Shown here: positions 35,227-44,540 of the stretch, one piece after another | How positions within the stretch are numbered: the stretch's first letter is position 1 | Layout of the letters: each line of letters begins with the position of its first letter | From: a virus | Length of the DNA: 64,000 nt | Virus record (IMG/VR): IMGVR_UViG_3300025276_000030 | Coordinates: 1 to 64,000 of that record | Direction: 5' to 3' (one strand) | The notes under the pieces: model-generated | What the model saw: the letters and a program-made list of their open reading frames with translations, nothing else | What the model was told of the DNA's origin: nothing | Database searches by the model: none | Program-made: the position numbers and the translations under genes

Positions 35227-37913
35227 TATGTTGTAGTAATATTTATATCTGTTACTGGAGCTGGATCTCCTTTATACCTTACAATTATGTAAAATTCGTT
35301 GTCATTACTGTCTAAATACATTCCATCTGCATTTCTTAACGGTATAGTGTATGTAGTTGAACTAACACTACCTCCTATGTTTCCATATAAGTCTAAATTA
35401 CTAGTAAATGGATTTTTAAAGTTATCAGCAGTAACGGTAGTTTCTATTGAGTTAGAATTAATCTCTGAAGGATCAAATAATCTTGCAGTTGATAAGCTAC
35501 TATTTGCTCCGCTGCCGCTTGCACTTGATTTATACAGCACTGTTGCTGCTATTCCGTTAGTAGATGCATTCCAGTTAACTAAGCTCTTACCGACATTAAC
35601 TGTCATTGAGGTTTTAGACCCACTCGTTCTAAATTTACGTATATAGTACTTATATGTACCTGATCCAAAGTTAGCATCGTACCAGTATCCATTATTACCG
35701 CCTGGGTCAACTAAATAACCTGGTTTAACTTGTAAATCGTAGTTACCTAGTACATTTAAAACCTCATACGTATTAGTAGGGAACAAATCACCGGTAAAAG
35801 ATAGTACCTTATTGTTAATTTTAATTCTATGATCTTCTCCACTGAAGTCTTCAGAAGTTCCTGTTAATGAACTAGCATCATACCCTTGTGCTCTACTGTA
35901 AATCGCCATTAACGTTGTCTTACTTTGACCAAATATTGATTCATCGTAAAATAACTTAGTAGCAGAAATAGATACACTGGTTGTTCCTTTCCAATTTGCA
36001 CCTGTTAATCTAAATGCTAGTGAATATGTTTTGCTCTCTTGAGAAGCTCGAGTTAACTGTACGTTGTCTGCATTACTGTTTAATGTAAAGCTATAAGATG
36101 ATGTAGTGTAACATATATCGTCTATGAAGGGGACATCTCCTATGGATCTCTGTGTAGCTTTGTTGGAGCTTATAACTCCTACTGTATTAGCAACGTTAGA
36201 TTGTACTCCAGATGGATTAACGCTCACAGTGGTGTTTGTATGACTATGTGCCCCTATTTGATTCCATGTATCGATGCTTTTATCGATTACTAAAGGATTT
36301 TGCATGTATCCATACCCAGGATCAAAGCTTCCGTTAACATCTCCTCTAAAGTTATAGTTATATACTGCTGTTAGTATGTAAGGTGCTCCAGATAAAGATC
36401 TAGAAGTAGCTGTAAAACTTGTTCTATCTAATTGTAAGTTAGATATTGATGCTGTAGGTGAAGCGCTTACTATACCAGCACTAGTGAAAGGTAAATCACC
36501 TGTATATATGTAAAAATTCGGTGTGCTACTACTTGCTACTTTTTCTACATACTCAGATTGTGATCCTGATTTTAATCCTACTTTAATATCGTGAATGTTA
36601 TAGTATCCACTTGCTGATATAGAGTTAGGTGCTGCTGCTCCAGCTGTATATAACCTTCCGTTTGTAGTTCCAGCTACATTAACAAAACGACCGTCTTGAT
36701 ATAAAGTTGGTATTACGGCAGGTTGTGTTGTTGCTATCCTTGCTAGTGTTAACCCATTTGTAGTACCGAAACTACTAATAGAGTAATCTAATAAAGAGGA
36801 AGAAGAGAATGTTGATGTTGCTGATGGAGTACTATCTGAGTAGTTATCACTAAAAGATTGAGTAGCATAAACTCTTACGTAATATGGAGTAGCTGCTATC
36901 TCTATTCCTGTAACAGTCCCTAGTCCAAAATGAGTATTAGAACTGAATACGTCTGATGATCCACCGGAATTACCTGTAAAGGTAAAAGAACTTGTATTAA
37001 ATGTTGCTTGAGTAACTATAGTTGTAGGTATTCTACTCCCATATCCATTACTAAATGGATTTTGACCTACGTTATTACCTAATGCCCCTGATCCAGTTTC
37101 TGAGTTCAGTAAGAACCCTTTACTAATTAAGTATTCCTGTGTTGACTTAATAGATCCAGTTAAAGATGAGTCTATTTTAGTTGAGTTAAACCAGTTACCT
37201 GATAGTTTTGCAGCTTCGTATGATGTTCCTAGCACTCCGCTAAATAAAACATTCTTAGCTACCGTTGCACCTGGTTGAAATGTTGATGTTGCTGATGCAT
37301 ATATCTTAGTATTCGGTGCAGCATCTGCTACATCTAAGGAAGCACTCATAACACCTGCCATGAATCTTACTATTTCAGATATATGAGTGTCATGATCAAA
37401 GTTATTAAAGTAAGAACCGTCTAAATTGTTCTTCCAGTTATTAGAACTTGGGTACCCGACTGTAGTATTGTTAGATTTAATAGCTGTTGTTAATGGAAGA
37501 GTTGTTGATACTGATAAGGAGCCTGATATTTGATGTCCACCTGATCCGCTTACCTTAAGACTACCTGTAAATTGGTGTGTATCGTCTAAAGTGTTACCGA
37601 ATAACGTTGATCCAGATTCAAATAGCACAGAAGCACTTATAATTTCTGTATAAAACTCTCGTGCTGTTATAGTTCCTTCAACTAGTACGTTTCCATGTTC
37701 ATCTACTGATAGTAGATTCTCGCTTCCGCTACTTACGATAAATACATTACCGCTTGGGTTAACTGATGCTGATATTGAACCGGTATATATTGCTGATGGA
37801 TCAATACCTATAAACTCATCTGCTGATATTGTGCCAGATATGTGTAAACTACCTGTTAACTCCTTTGAGCCAGATAAATACGAGTCTATTTGTTTCCATT
37901 GAATTAATCCCAT
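35226..37913 (-). CDS. Tail fibre protein, 895 residues
   Basis: This 895-residue protein is rich in Ser, Gly, Thr and Asn. The N-terminal 120 residues contain SGSKELTGSLHISGTISADE and then the 39-residue module (TITAREF to FTGSL, 37557-37673) shared with both giant fibres. The remainder is beta-rich without VGIGT repeats, includes many aromatic strands, and ends VRYKGDPAPVTDINITTT. It lies 3 bases after the 404-residue connector gene, at the junction of neck and fibre modules. It is probably a long tail fibre or baseplate-attached fibre. Confidence 0.75.
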   Translation of the reverse strand: MGLIQWKQIDSYLSGSKELTGSLHISGTISADEFIGIDPSAIYTGSISASVNPSGNVFIVSSGSENLLSVDEHGNVLVEGTITAREFYTEIISASVLFESGSTLFGNTLDDTHQFTGSLKVSGSGGHQISGSLSVSTTLPLTTAIKSNNTTVGYPSSNNWKNNLDGSYFNNFDHDTHISEIVRFMAGVMSASLDVADAAPNTKIYASATSTFQPGATVAKNVLFSGVLGTSYEAAKLSGNWFNSTKIDSSLTGSIKSTQEYLISKGFLLNSETGSGALGNNVGQNPFSNGYGSRIPTTIVTQATFNTSSFTFTGNSGGSSDVFSSNTHFGLGTVTGIEIAATPYYVRVYATQSFSDNYSDSTPSATSTFSSSSLLDYSISSFGTTNGLTLARIATTQPAVIPTLYQDGRFVNVAGTTNGRLYTAGAAAPNSISASGYYNIHDIKVGLKSGSQSEYVEKVASSSTPNFYIYTGDLPFTSAGIVSASPTASISNLQLDRTSFTATSRSLSGAPYILTAVYNYNFRGDVNGSFDPGYGYMQNPLVIDKSIDTWNQIGAHSHTNTTVSVNPSGVQSNVANTVGVISSNKATQRSIGDVPFIDDICYTTSSYSFTLNSNADNVQLTRASQESKTYSLAFRLTGANWKGTTSVSISATKLFYDESIFGQSKTTLMAIYSRAQGYDASSLTGTSEDFSGEDHRIKINNKVLSFTGDLFPTNTYEVLNVLGNYDLQVKPGYLVDPGGNNGYWYDANFGSGTYKYYIRKFRTSGSKTSMTVNVGKSLVNWNASTNGIAATVLYKSSASGSGANSSLSTARLFDPSEINSNSIETTVTADNFKNPFTSNLDLYGNIGGSVSSTTYTIPLRNADGMYLDSNDNEFYIIVRYKGDPAPVTDINITTT
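37557..37673 (-). repeat. 39-residue fibre module, copy 4
   Basis: Encodes TITAREFYTEI, then FESGSTLFGN and FTGSL, at residues 81-119 of the 895-residue fibre. It lies nearer the N-terminus than in the giant fibres. Confidence 0.75.
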
Positions 37914-37916
37914 TGT

Positions 37917-39131
37917 TTATTGTATTTTACCGCTTAAAATTACTTCATCTCCACTATCTAACGTATATTCTGTTTGCCCTGTCTGTATTACTGCTGATAC
38001 GTTGTTTCCTGACTGCTGTACTGTATATGCTGCTGTAGGAATATGCATACCGTTAATATATAGTTGGAATCGTTCTGCTCCTGCTCCAAATCCTGCTGGA
38101 GATTGAACTATTGTCTTATTATTAAAGATTGCTGTGTTTGTTGATACAAAGTCCGAAGAGAAAGTGTTATGTAGGTTAACATATGTAATTTGATCTTGTG
38201 CCATACCAAATCTCTGCACTCCTAATGTACCTTGATCAAAGAATCTATAGTCATTATCTGATTCCGGTGTTTTAGCTTTAGCTACTAATTGTTCTAGGTT
38301 ACCAGCCATTTCTAAACCAAAAGTTACTGATGATTTAGAGTAGAACTTCTTCATACCTGCTAATTGAGCATTAATAGTATCGGGTATTATGTGTCCATTA
38401 AGTACTAAGGTAAATGTTGTCTTAGCAGCTCTGTCAGTTCCCTGTGTTAGCTCTGTTGCTGTAGCATATGAATCTACTCTTGCTCGAAAACTGAACTTTT
38501 CAGTGTCTCCCCAGTAAGAATCAGATGCATAGTTAATACCTTCAATTATCTTATTCATTTGTTCTATATAATCCGTAAAGATCATACAGGAATATGTTAA
38601 AGTAACGTATTCTGGTACCACTACTCCGTGATACTCTTCTATAGGCTGTCTATTAGTAACTACGCTGAATCTATCGTAAACATTCTTCTTAGAAAATTGT
38701 TTTTTAAAGATTCCATAGTTAATAGGGTTACGTGGATCAATTTTATTACTAAGACTTCTGTTTTTTTCTACAGAATCTCTCTTAAACATAATAAGAGGGG
38801 CTTGTATTTTACCGTTTTTATCTCTATAGTACCCATCCTTCTGTACTGCCTTCCATCTTTCTGGAGATCCGTATAGTACTGGTACGCTTAGTTTAGATCC
38901 GTTCTGTATTACTGTCGGTTTAATTACATTATCAAAGTAATAACTGATAGTTTCATCTATATCTCTTAAACCTACTGTTAGTCTCTTTACATCATCACCT
39001 TTAACACTAATTTGATTCTCCCTCTTCCTATTATCCGGTAACGGAGGTTTTCCTGTTGGTAAAATCGGCGTTATCTGCTTATGCAGTAACTCTGTCTGTG
39101 TTTTCGGTACTGGTTTCTTCTTTCTAGCCAT
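37917..39131 (-). CDS. Virion structural protein of the neck/tail region
   Basis: This 404-residue protein has a basic, Pro-rich N-terminus (MARKKKPVPKTQTELLHKQ). Two parts follow: a region with VGLRDIDETISYYFDNVIKP and VPVLYGSPERWKAVQKDG (residues about 50-130), and a C-terminal beta domain (FQLYINGMHIPTAAYTV) like those that attach fibres. It sits between neck and fibre genes with 2-3 base gaps on either side. Similar proteins occur in marine T4-type phages without an assigned role. It could be a tail-completion, collar or fibre-attachment protein. Confidence 0.6.
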   Translation of the reverse strand: MARKKKPVPKTQTELLHKQITPILPTGKPPLPDNRKRENQISVKGDDVKRLTVGLRDIDETISYYFDNVIKPTVIQNGSKLSVPVLYGSPERWKAVQKDGYYRDKNGKIQAPLIMFKRDSVEKNRSLSNKIDPRNPINYGIFKKQFSKKNVYDRFSVVTNRQPIEEYHGVVVPEYVTLTYSCMIFTDYIEQMNKIIEGINYASDSYWGDTEKFSFRARVDSYATATELTQGTDRAAKTTFTLVLNGHIIPDTINAQLAGMKKFYSKSSVTFGLEMAGNLEQLVAKAKTPESDNDYRFFDQGTLGVQRFGMAQDQITYVNLHNTFSSDFVSTNTAIFNNKTIVQSPAGFGAGAERFQLYINGMHIPTAAYTVQQSGNNVSAVIQTGQTEYTLDSGDEVILSGKIQ

Positions 39132-39133
39132 AA

Positions 39134-39619
39134 TTATAATCTCTGTCTTGAAATTCCTACCTTATCTGCTCTAGTTAAGTGACAATCAAGTACAATAGAA
39201 ATAGAATCTCCATATCCACCTGTTCTTTCAACGTTATAGTCGTTATCTCTTCCGTAGAACAGTTCGTTTTCCTTAATAGAATCTACTTCGTAGTAATCTT
39301 CATGCCACATTACAATATCTCCTATTTGAGCTACAAATTGAACATCTTTTAAATCTTCTTTTAGTAGAGCAAATGAAGCTGTACGGCCTAGGTCAGTACC
39401 AAACTCATCTATATCGTAAACTTGGTCACCTCTTGTAATAAGGCAATTAAATTTAACTGGTTCTAAGTATGTCTTCTCTAATGCTTCTCCGTATATGTTT
39501 GTTGATGTATCTGATAAGCTTATTTTGTATAGTAGAATTTCTTGTTCAACAATATCCTTTAATAGTTCCCTATTAATTCCAACTAGTAATTTAAAATCTC
39601 TATTACTTCCAAATATCAT
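39134..39619 (-). CDS. Neck / head-closure protein (gp14-like)
   Basis: This 161-residue protein has a helical N-terminus (MIFGSNRDFKLLVGINRELL), followed by SNIYGEALEKTYLEPV, YDIDEFGTDLGRTASFALLK and IGDIVMWHEDYYEVDSI. The FGxD segment and the small beta-barrel pattern resemble T4 gp14-type neck proteins and head-closure stoppers. It overlaps the 99-residue gene by TAATG and lies downstream of the gp13-like gene, as expected for gp13-gp14 order. It is shorter than T4 gp14 (about 256). Confidence 0.55.
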   Translation of the reverse strand: MIFGSNRDFKLLVGINRELLKDIVEQEILLYKISLSDTSTNIYGEALEKTYLEPVKFNCLITRGDQVYDIDEFGTDLGRTASFALLKEDLKDVQFVAQIGDIVMWHEDYYEVDSIKENELFYGRDNDYNVERTGGYGDSISIVLDCHLTRADKVGISRQRL

Positions 39620-39918
39620 TACTTCTCTTCTATAGTTTCGTTAGCGATTTCTATTTTAATTATATTCGGATACTTACTGACTGCATTCTCTTTAAATGCT
39701 TCAAAAGCCTCTTCTTTATCTTTTTGAGTTATTAACTTAACTTTAAAAGTCATACTACCCATTTCCGATGATGAACCAGCATTAGTAACAGCGGTAATCC
39801 CCGGTAAAGCACGTAATAGCTCAGCTATGTTCTCGCTTTCGTCATCTTTGTACATTAACCTAATCATACCTTCATAGGTACTAAATACTATCTGCTCTAT
39901 TATTGTCATTAATTTCAT
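39619..39918 (-). CDS. Small neck-module protein of unknown function
   Basis: This 99-residue protein begins MKLMTIIEQIVFSTYEGMIR. The pattern of alternating helix and strand (LRALPGITAVTN, then MTFKVKLITQKD, then IIKIEIAN) suggests a small ferredoxin-like alpha/beta fold. It is coupled by TAATG on both sides to the gp13-like and gp14-like genes, so it probably acts in head-tail joining. No named family is recognised. Confidence 0.6.
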   Translation of the reverse strand: MKLMTIIEQIVFSTYEGMIRLMYKDDESENIAELLRALPGITAVTNAGSSSEMGSMTFKVKLITQKDKEEAFEAFKENAVSKYPNIIKIEIANETIEEK

Positions 39919-41060
39919 TATCCTACGTGTATTGTCATTGGTACTTGAGAAAGTGTAGCTCTTAAGAAATCAGACTCTTGTGCTTGTGCTTCCATTTGAG
40001 CTCCTCTAGATGCTTCTAACAACATACTTCTTAAATTAGTAAGTAGTTCTGTTTTTTCTGTTCTAGCATCTGTAAGTAAGTCTGCTTGATTAAGAGTTGC
40101 TTCTGATCCCGGTACTGGTACTGTTTGGTACTTACCTCTTACATATCCTAGCATTTCTTTTGCTAAAGCTAATGTAAACTGAAATATCCATTGTCGTCCA
40201 ACACTGTTGATATGTGCATACTCTGGGTTACTATAGGGTACTTCTGATACTGTAGTTATATTTCCTGTGTTAGAATCAAAGTTTAATGCTGATTTAGCTG
40301 CATTAGTCATGTATTCAAAGTATAATTTTCCAGTATTATTAGGAATAGGAAATAATTTTAATTGATTATTAATTAATTCAAAAGTAAAAGCTGATTTTCT
40401 TAATTGATCGTTAAATTCTATTGCTTGTGTTTTAAGTACATCGTATGATGCTGGCATAAGCATAAAATTTACTCCTGGACTCATATTACCAAAGCCGAAT
40501 TGATCCATCATTGCATTAGTACCTGTTCCAGTACCTGCATAGGGATCAAAGTATCTAGTAATTGCTGGAGGTGCTTCATAAAATATTCTACGAATTTCAA
40601 TTCCTCCTGTTATACTTTTTGCTGCTGCCCAAGCATTCATATCATAGTTCTGATGAGAACCGGTTAAGTTTATGTAATCAGAATGGACTGTTACATTTCC
40701 ACCGACTCCTGCTTCTGTTCCGTAATTCTTAGCAATCTGTACAAATCTATTAATGTTTGGCTCTACAATTTGGTTATTCAATGAACTTCCGGTTGGTGCA
40801 CCTTCAAAAGATAAGTAATTTTCTCTTATTTTATACTGAAATACTTCGTTTCCGTAAGTAGTTACTGCCTCTTCGAAGCAAGCATAAAGAGATCCTGATT
40901 GTAATTCTACATCCATTAAGGGAAACCCTAATCTTGTAGCACAGAATTTTGCTACTTTATCTGCGTCTCCTGCAAATGCTGAATCTGAGTCATAAAACCC
41001 AAAAGGGGTTTGACCGCTACTAAAAGAGCTTGTTCCATTCCAAATACTTATATTAGCCAT
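39918..41060 (-). CDS. Neck protein (gp13-like head-tail connector)
   Basis: In this 380-residue protein the N-terminal region has a helix-rich VAKFCATRLGFPLMDVEL, then an ACFEEAVTTYGNEVFQYKIR segment, typical of head-tail connector proteins. The middle contains ITGGIEIRRIFYEAPPAITR, and the C-terminal part has repeated helices (KEMLGYVRGKYQTVPVPGSE). Length and position after the head genes fit T4 gp13 (309), though it is somewhat longer. It probably forms the ring that seals the filled head to the tail. A TATTTATT variant of the motif lies 15 bases upstream. Confidence 0.6.
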   Translation of the reverse strand: MANISIWNGTSSFSSGQTPFGFYDSDSAFAGDADKVAKFCATRLGFPLMDVELQSGSLYACFEEAVTTYGNEVFQYKIRENYLSFEGAPTGSSLNNQIVEPNINRFVQIAKNYGTEAGVGGNVTVHSDYINLTGSHQNYDMNAWAAAKSITGGIEIRRIFYEAPPAITRYFDPYAGTGTGTNAMMDQFGFGNMSPGVNFMLMPASYDVLKTQAIEFNDQLRKSAFTFELINNQLKLFPIPNNTGKLYFEYMTNAAKSALNFDSNTGNITTVSEVPYSNPEYAHINSVGRQWIFQFTLALAKEMLGYVRGKYQTVPVPGSEATLNQADLLTDARTEKTELLTNLRSMLLEASRGAQMEAQAQESDFLRATLSQVPMTIHVG

Positions 41061-41075
41061 TGAGTATAGTTTTAT

Positions 41076-41083
41076 AATAAATA
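41076..41083 (-). promoter_or_regulatory. Late-promoter-like octamer, one mismatch (TATTTATT)
   Basis: The coding strand reads ACTATTTATTATA, 15 bases upstream of the gp13-like gene. The last base differs from the exact octamer; the same variant occurs upstream of phoH. Confidence 0.5.
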
Positions 41084-41099
41084 GTAAGGTATTGTAATA

Positions 41100-41124
41100 A
41101 GAGATAACGTATCAGTTAATCTCT
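41100..41124 (-). terminator. Possible hairpin terminator at the end of phoH
   Basis: Arms AGAGAT and ATCTCT extend inward to about 9 bp with one bulge, and the phoH TAA lies in the upstream arm. The following coding-strand sequence TATTACAATACC is only weakly T-rich, so this is a moderate call. Confidence 0.4.
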
Positions 41125-41802
41125 AAATGTTTTATACACTTTAAGGATAGGTGACACTATATCATGCCTATGATTCTTTAATAATGTATGGGTAACAAAG
41201 CCTTCTACCTGTTCTTCAACTCTTGATAAGAAAGAAAATCCAGTCTCTCTTTTATCTTTTAAGTCAATTTGTGCTAAATCACCGCATATTACCATCTTGG
41301 AAGCTTTACCTAGTCTACCTATAACTGTTTCCATTTGGTTATGAGTAACATTTTGAGCTTCATCTACAATTACAAATGAATTAAGAAATGTACGTCCTCT
41401 CATAAATGCAAAAGGTACAATTTCAATATTTTCATTCTCTAATTCTTTATCTATTTTCTCTTTACTGTAGAGAGCATAAAGGTTATGATATATTGGTGCT
41501 AACCATGGATCCATTTTTTCCTTTATATCTCCTGGTAAGAACCCTATATCCTCTTTAGACACAGTTGGCCTTGTTATGATAATCTTATCTACCTTCTTCT
41601 GAAAGAGTAAGTCTAGAGCTACTTGTACTGCTACTAGAGTTTTACCGCTTCCTGCCATTCCACGTAGTGTAGTTATTGGAGAGTTTAATATTAAAGATTT
41701 AGCTTGTTTCTGTTCTTCGTTAAGTTGAAGATTAAATTTAATCGGACCTTTTGGTCTTCTTTTTTGTGTAAAGACCTCGTCTGTATGATGTTTTGAAGAC
41801 AT
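41116..41802 (-). CDS. phoH: PhoH-like P-loop ATPase
   Basis: This 228-residue protein has Walker A GMAGSGKT at residues 48-55 and Walker B FVIVDEAQNV around 143-152, with Asp147 and Glu148. A conserved ITRPTV segment near residue 76 and GRLGKASKMVICGDLAQID near 162-180 (sensor region, with Q-x-D) complete the PhoH family pattern. Marine phages often carry phoH-like genes, and their role in infection is unresolved. It lies between the capsid and neck genes and has its own promoter-like motif (41828), after a strong terminator. Confidence 0.9.
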   Translation of the reverse strand: MSSKHHTDEVFTQKRRPKGPIKFNLQLNEEQKQAKSLILNSPITTLRGMAGSGKTLVAVQVALDLLFQKKVDKIIITRPTVSKEDIGFLPGDIKEKMDPWLAPIYHNLYALYSKEKIDKELENENIEIVPFAFMRGRTFLNSFVIVDEAQNVTHNQMETVIGRLGKASKMVICGDLAQIDLKDKRETGFSFLSRVEEQVEGFVTHTLLKNHRHDIVSPILKVYKTFRD

Positions 41803-41827
41803 ATTTAAATAACTTTATTATTATAGT

Positions 41828-41835
41828 AATAAATA
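41828..41835 (-). promoter_or_regulatory. Late-promoter-like octamer, one mismatch (TATTTATT)
   Basis: The coding strand reads ACTATTTATTACT, 25 bases upstream of phoH and about 30 bases after the capsid terminator. Confidence 0.5.
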
Positions 41836-41865
41836 GTTCTTCACTTGTAAATAAAAAAAAAGAAA

Positions 41866-41882
41866 GGGGCTAAAATAGCCCC
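41866..41882 (-). terminator. Strong Rho-independent terminator after major capsid gene
   Basis: Perfect 7-bp stem GGGGCTA / TAGCCCC with a 3-base loop, followed on the coding strand by TTTCTTTTTTTTT. It is located 32 bases after the capsid stop and is the strongest terminator in the window. Confidence 0.93.
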
Positions 41883-41914
41883 TCTCCTAATAATAAAAAT
41901 AATACAGTTAAATA

Positions 41915-43495
41915 CTATACCGCATCTAAGTCAGATACAAATACTTTTCCGTAAAATTCTGGTCTGATCATTTTCTTCGCGTAACGAGTCATGATACCTT
42001 TTCTTGGAGTGAAGGTAGCTGGATCGTATACTAGAGGAGTCATGATTAATGGAACATATGGAGCATATACTGCACCACTTTCTAAGAACTGACCACCTCT
42101 AAATCCTACTAAGATTGTGTTTTCAGTTAAGTAAGGGTTCTTGTATACTTTGTAACGTCCATTTAATTGTCCAACTTTTTGAACACCCATTGCAAATTCA
42201 GCCTGATCTCCGTCAGTTTGTGCAGCATATCCTGGAATTGATTCTAAGATAGTAGCTACAGAAGGAGAACATACTAAGAAGTTTGCTCCACCTCTTAAAG
42301 TTTTCTGGTGAATTTTGTTAGATACTTTTTGGATTTTAGTTCCTAATGTTTGGAACCATTGTCCTTGAGTATTATAGAAGTCAGAAGCAGCATTTGCCCA
42401 AGCAGTTCCGTTCCAGATTCTATTGTTCTGTGCAGACCACTTTTCAGTTGTTCTAGCACCTTGGATTAACATGTCTAATATTTCAAGATCAATTTCCATT
42501 GAAATGTACTCACTTAATAAGTTAGTAAGTTCAGCTTCAGCATCGATTGAATGATAAGCATTAAGATCCTGAGCAAACTCTGGTGTCCATTGTGCTTTCA
42601 ATTTTCTTGTTTTAGCAACAACTGCCTCAGATTTCAACTCTACATTGATTTCTGGAATAGCGATTGGTGATCCTGCAGTAGAATCTTCAAAGTCTCCTCT
42701 TGTATTATCTTTAGGCTGTACGTGATATTTTACATTACCTGTAGAAGGTAAAGCATTACCAGTAAGGTCAGATTTCTTTACAATAAAAGTTACAACGTTT
42801 CCAGCTACAGTAGTAAGTTCTGGATAGTTAGTAACATCAGCAGAAGCAGATACTAATCTAAAAGCTCTTACACCTTCAGCGTCAAATCCAGTTGATGCTA
42901 AATCTACACTTGCTTTTAAGAAGTCTGCTACAGTTAAGTCAGCGTTATATCCTAATGCAGCTACAGTTGCTACAGCAGAAGTAATAGTCTCTCCAGCTGA
43001 AGTTGCAGATTTGATTGAGTAACCAAACTGTCCAGCTCCGTAAAGACCTCCAGAAGGATCAACATCAACTCCGATTTTAGTTCCTGCTTCAGAAACGTTA
43101 CCTGCCATGTTGTCTCCAGCAGCTCTACCACCTTGTGCAGTTCCGTATTTGAAGTCTAGGTAAAATACTAGCCCAGAAGGCAAGTTCATTGGTTGTACAG
43201 AGACAAAGTCTTTAGAAGAGATTTGAGCGAATACTTTACGTACTAATGGTAAAGCTACTCCAGCCCATTGCTCGTTTCCAGCACCTGTAGCGCTAATTGC
43301 GCCTGTTCCTGTAGATGATTGTTCTGCTACGATTTGCTTTGCTTGATTTTCTAGCATGATTGACATAGTGTCAGCCTCTTTGCCAGCTAATCCTTCAAGT
43401 AATCCTGAAGCAGACCATTTGTCAGACAAACGTTGAGCGTCTTCTTGTAACGCTTTGTATCCGTTTGCACTTTCTAATAGTGAATTTAATTCCAT
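41915..43495 (-). CDS. 23: Major capsid protein (gp23-like)
   Basis: This 526-residue protein is nearly the length of T4 gp23 (521) and is probably HK97-fold. Features are a Gln/Glu-rich helical N-terminal delta region, then GNEQWAGVALPLVRKVFAQ, VQPMNLPSGLVFYLDFKYG, the LLSEYISMEIDLEILDMLI helix, the NPYLTENTILVGFRGG strand and the final KKMIRPEFYGKVFVSDLDA. VAE at residues 56-58 is a likely prohead protease site, by analogy with cleavage after Glu65 in T4. It is transcribed with the scaffold gene (26-base gap). The leader is A-rich with no Shine-Dalgarno sequence. Confidence 0.95.
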   Translation of the reverse strand: MELNSLLESANGYKALQEDAQRLSDKWSASGLLEGLAGKEADTMSIMLENQAKQIVAEQSSTGTGAISATGAGNEQWAGVALPLVRKVFAQISSKDFVSVQPMNLPSGLVFYLDFKYGTAQGGRAAGDNMAGNVSEAGTKIGVDVDPSGGLYGAGQFGYSIKSATSAGETITSAVATVAALGYNADLTVADFLKASVDLASTGFDAEGVRAFRLVSASADVTNYPELTTVAGNVVTFIVKKSDLTGNALPSTGNVKYHVQPKDNTRGDFEDSTAGSPIAIPEINVELKSEAVVAKTRKLKAQWTPEFAQDLNAYHSIDAEAELTNLLSEYISMEIDLEILDMLIQGARTTEKWSAQNNRIWNGTAWANAASDFYNTQGQWFQTLGTKIQKVSNKIHQKTLRGGANFLVCSPSVATILESIPGYAAQTDGDQAEFAMGVQKVGQLNGRYKVYKNPYLTENTILVGFRGGQFLESGAVYAPYVPLIMTPLVYDPATFTPRKGIMTRYAKKMIRPEFYGKVFVSDLDAV

Positions 43496-43521
43496 GATTG
43501 TTTTTTTTTTAAAATTTAAAA

Positions 43522-44517
43522 TTATTTAATAATACCAGCTAATTTTTGCATTCTTTTTACAGCACTTGATACTTCTGAGATAATTTCTGGTTTAGCAGAA
43601 GTTGTTCCAGTAGCTTTAGATGCCATTCCTAATTTGCTCTCGTTAACTTTCGGACTTTTTGTAGTCACCATGTTATCAGAAACAGTTTCGAAGACTAATT
43701 TTACTTCTTTTACTGTTTCAGCTTTGTCAAATGCAGCAATGATGTTAACTTTTTGTGATTCACTTAAGTTACTAGACTTAAACACTTTATTAACATATAA
43801 TAGTTTTGCGTTTAAAAGATTAACTTCTTGTAGTTGAGATTGTAAAGTGTTGATAGTCTCTAAAGCTTCATTAAGTTCAGTACTAGGTACTTCTTCTTTT
43901 TCTTCTTTTTTCAATTTCTCGTCTTCTTTTTCTTCTTCTACTTCTTCAGTTACTTCTTCTTCCTCATTAGAAGCTGATTCTAATTCGGCTAATAATTCGT
44001 CAAGATCAATTTCGTCATCTTCAGCTCCCATTTCCATGTCTTCCTCTTCAGGTGCCATTTCGTCTCCGCTGTCCATGTCTCCCATGTCCATCTCTTCTTC
44101 TCCACCATCGCCCATCTCTGTTGCGATAATGTCACGAATAAGATCTTTAAGGTCAGACACTTCCATGTCTTTAACCTCTACTTCTTCTTCTTCTGTTTCT
44201 TCTGCTTCGTCTTCAGATTCTTCTGAATCATCCTCAGCTTCTGGTTCAGCATCCATTTCTGCTTCCTCTTCTACTTCGATTTCCTCCATTGCTGGTGCTT
44301 CTTCTTCTTTAGTTTCGTACGTTTCGTCTACATCTTCTTCGTTTGTTGCGTCTTCTTCGATGGATGCTTCATCCATTTCTTGTAGTTTCGCAGCTAACAT
44401 ATCCTTTAAATGTGGAGTTAACGACTCTTCTAAAGCTTCTTTAGCATTAGCAATAGCGGCTTCTCTAATAGATTTGGCTTCAGCAATAGCTTGCTTGAAT
44501 AAATCTTTGTTTGCCAT
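43522..44517 (-). CDS. 22: Prohead core scaffold protein (gp22-like)
   Basis: This 331-residue protein has a very acidic middle: residues 55-215 are mostly Glu and Asp with short Met/Ser breaks. The N-terminus is helical (KQAIAEAKSIREAAIANAKE) and the C-terminus is a helix region with NESKLGMASKA. The position directly before the capsid gene and after the protease matches T4 gp22, which forms the prohead core and is degraded by gp21. The extreme acidity produces a long Ser-rich shadow frame on the other strand, which is not a gene. The leader is 92 bases long and contains an inverted repeat. Confidence 0.8.
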   Translation of the reverse strand: MANKDLFKQAIAEAKSIREAAIANAKEALEESLTPHLKDMLAAKLQEMDEASIEEDATNEEDVDETYETKEEEAPAMEEIEVEEEAEMDAEPEAEDDSEESEDEAEETEEEEVEVKDMEVSDLKDLIRDIIATEMGDGGEEEMDMGDMDSGDEMAPEEEDMEMGAEDDEIDLDELLAELESASNEEEEVTEEVEEEKEDEKLKKEEKEEVPSTELNEALETINTLQSQLQEVNLLNAKLLYVNKVFKSSNLSESQKVNIIAAFDKAETVKEVKLVFETVSDNMVTTKSPKVNESKLGMASKATGTTSAKPEIISEVSSAVKRMQKLAGIIK

Positions 44518-44540
44518 TTTTAATAAGTTTGTTGGTTTCT

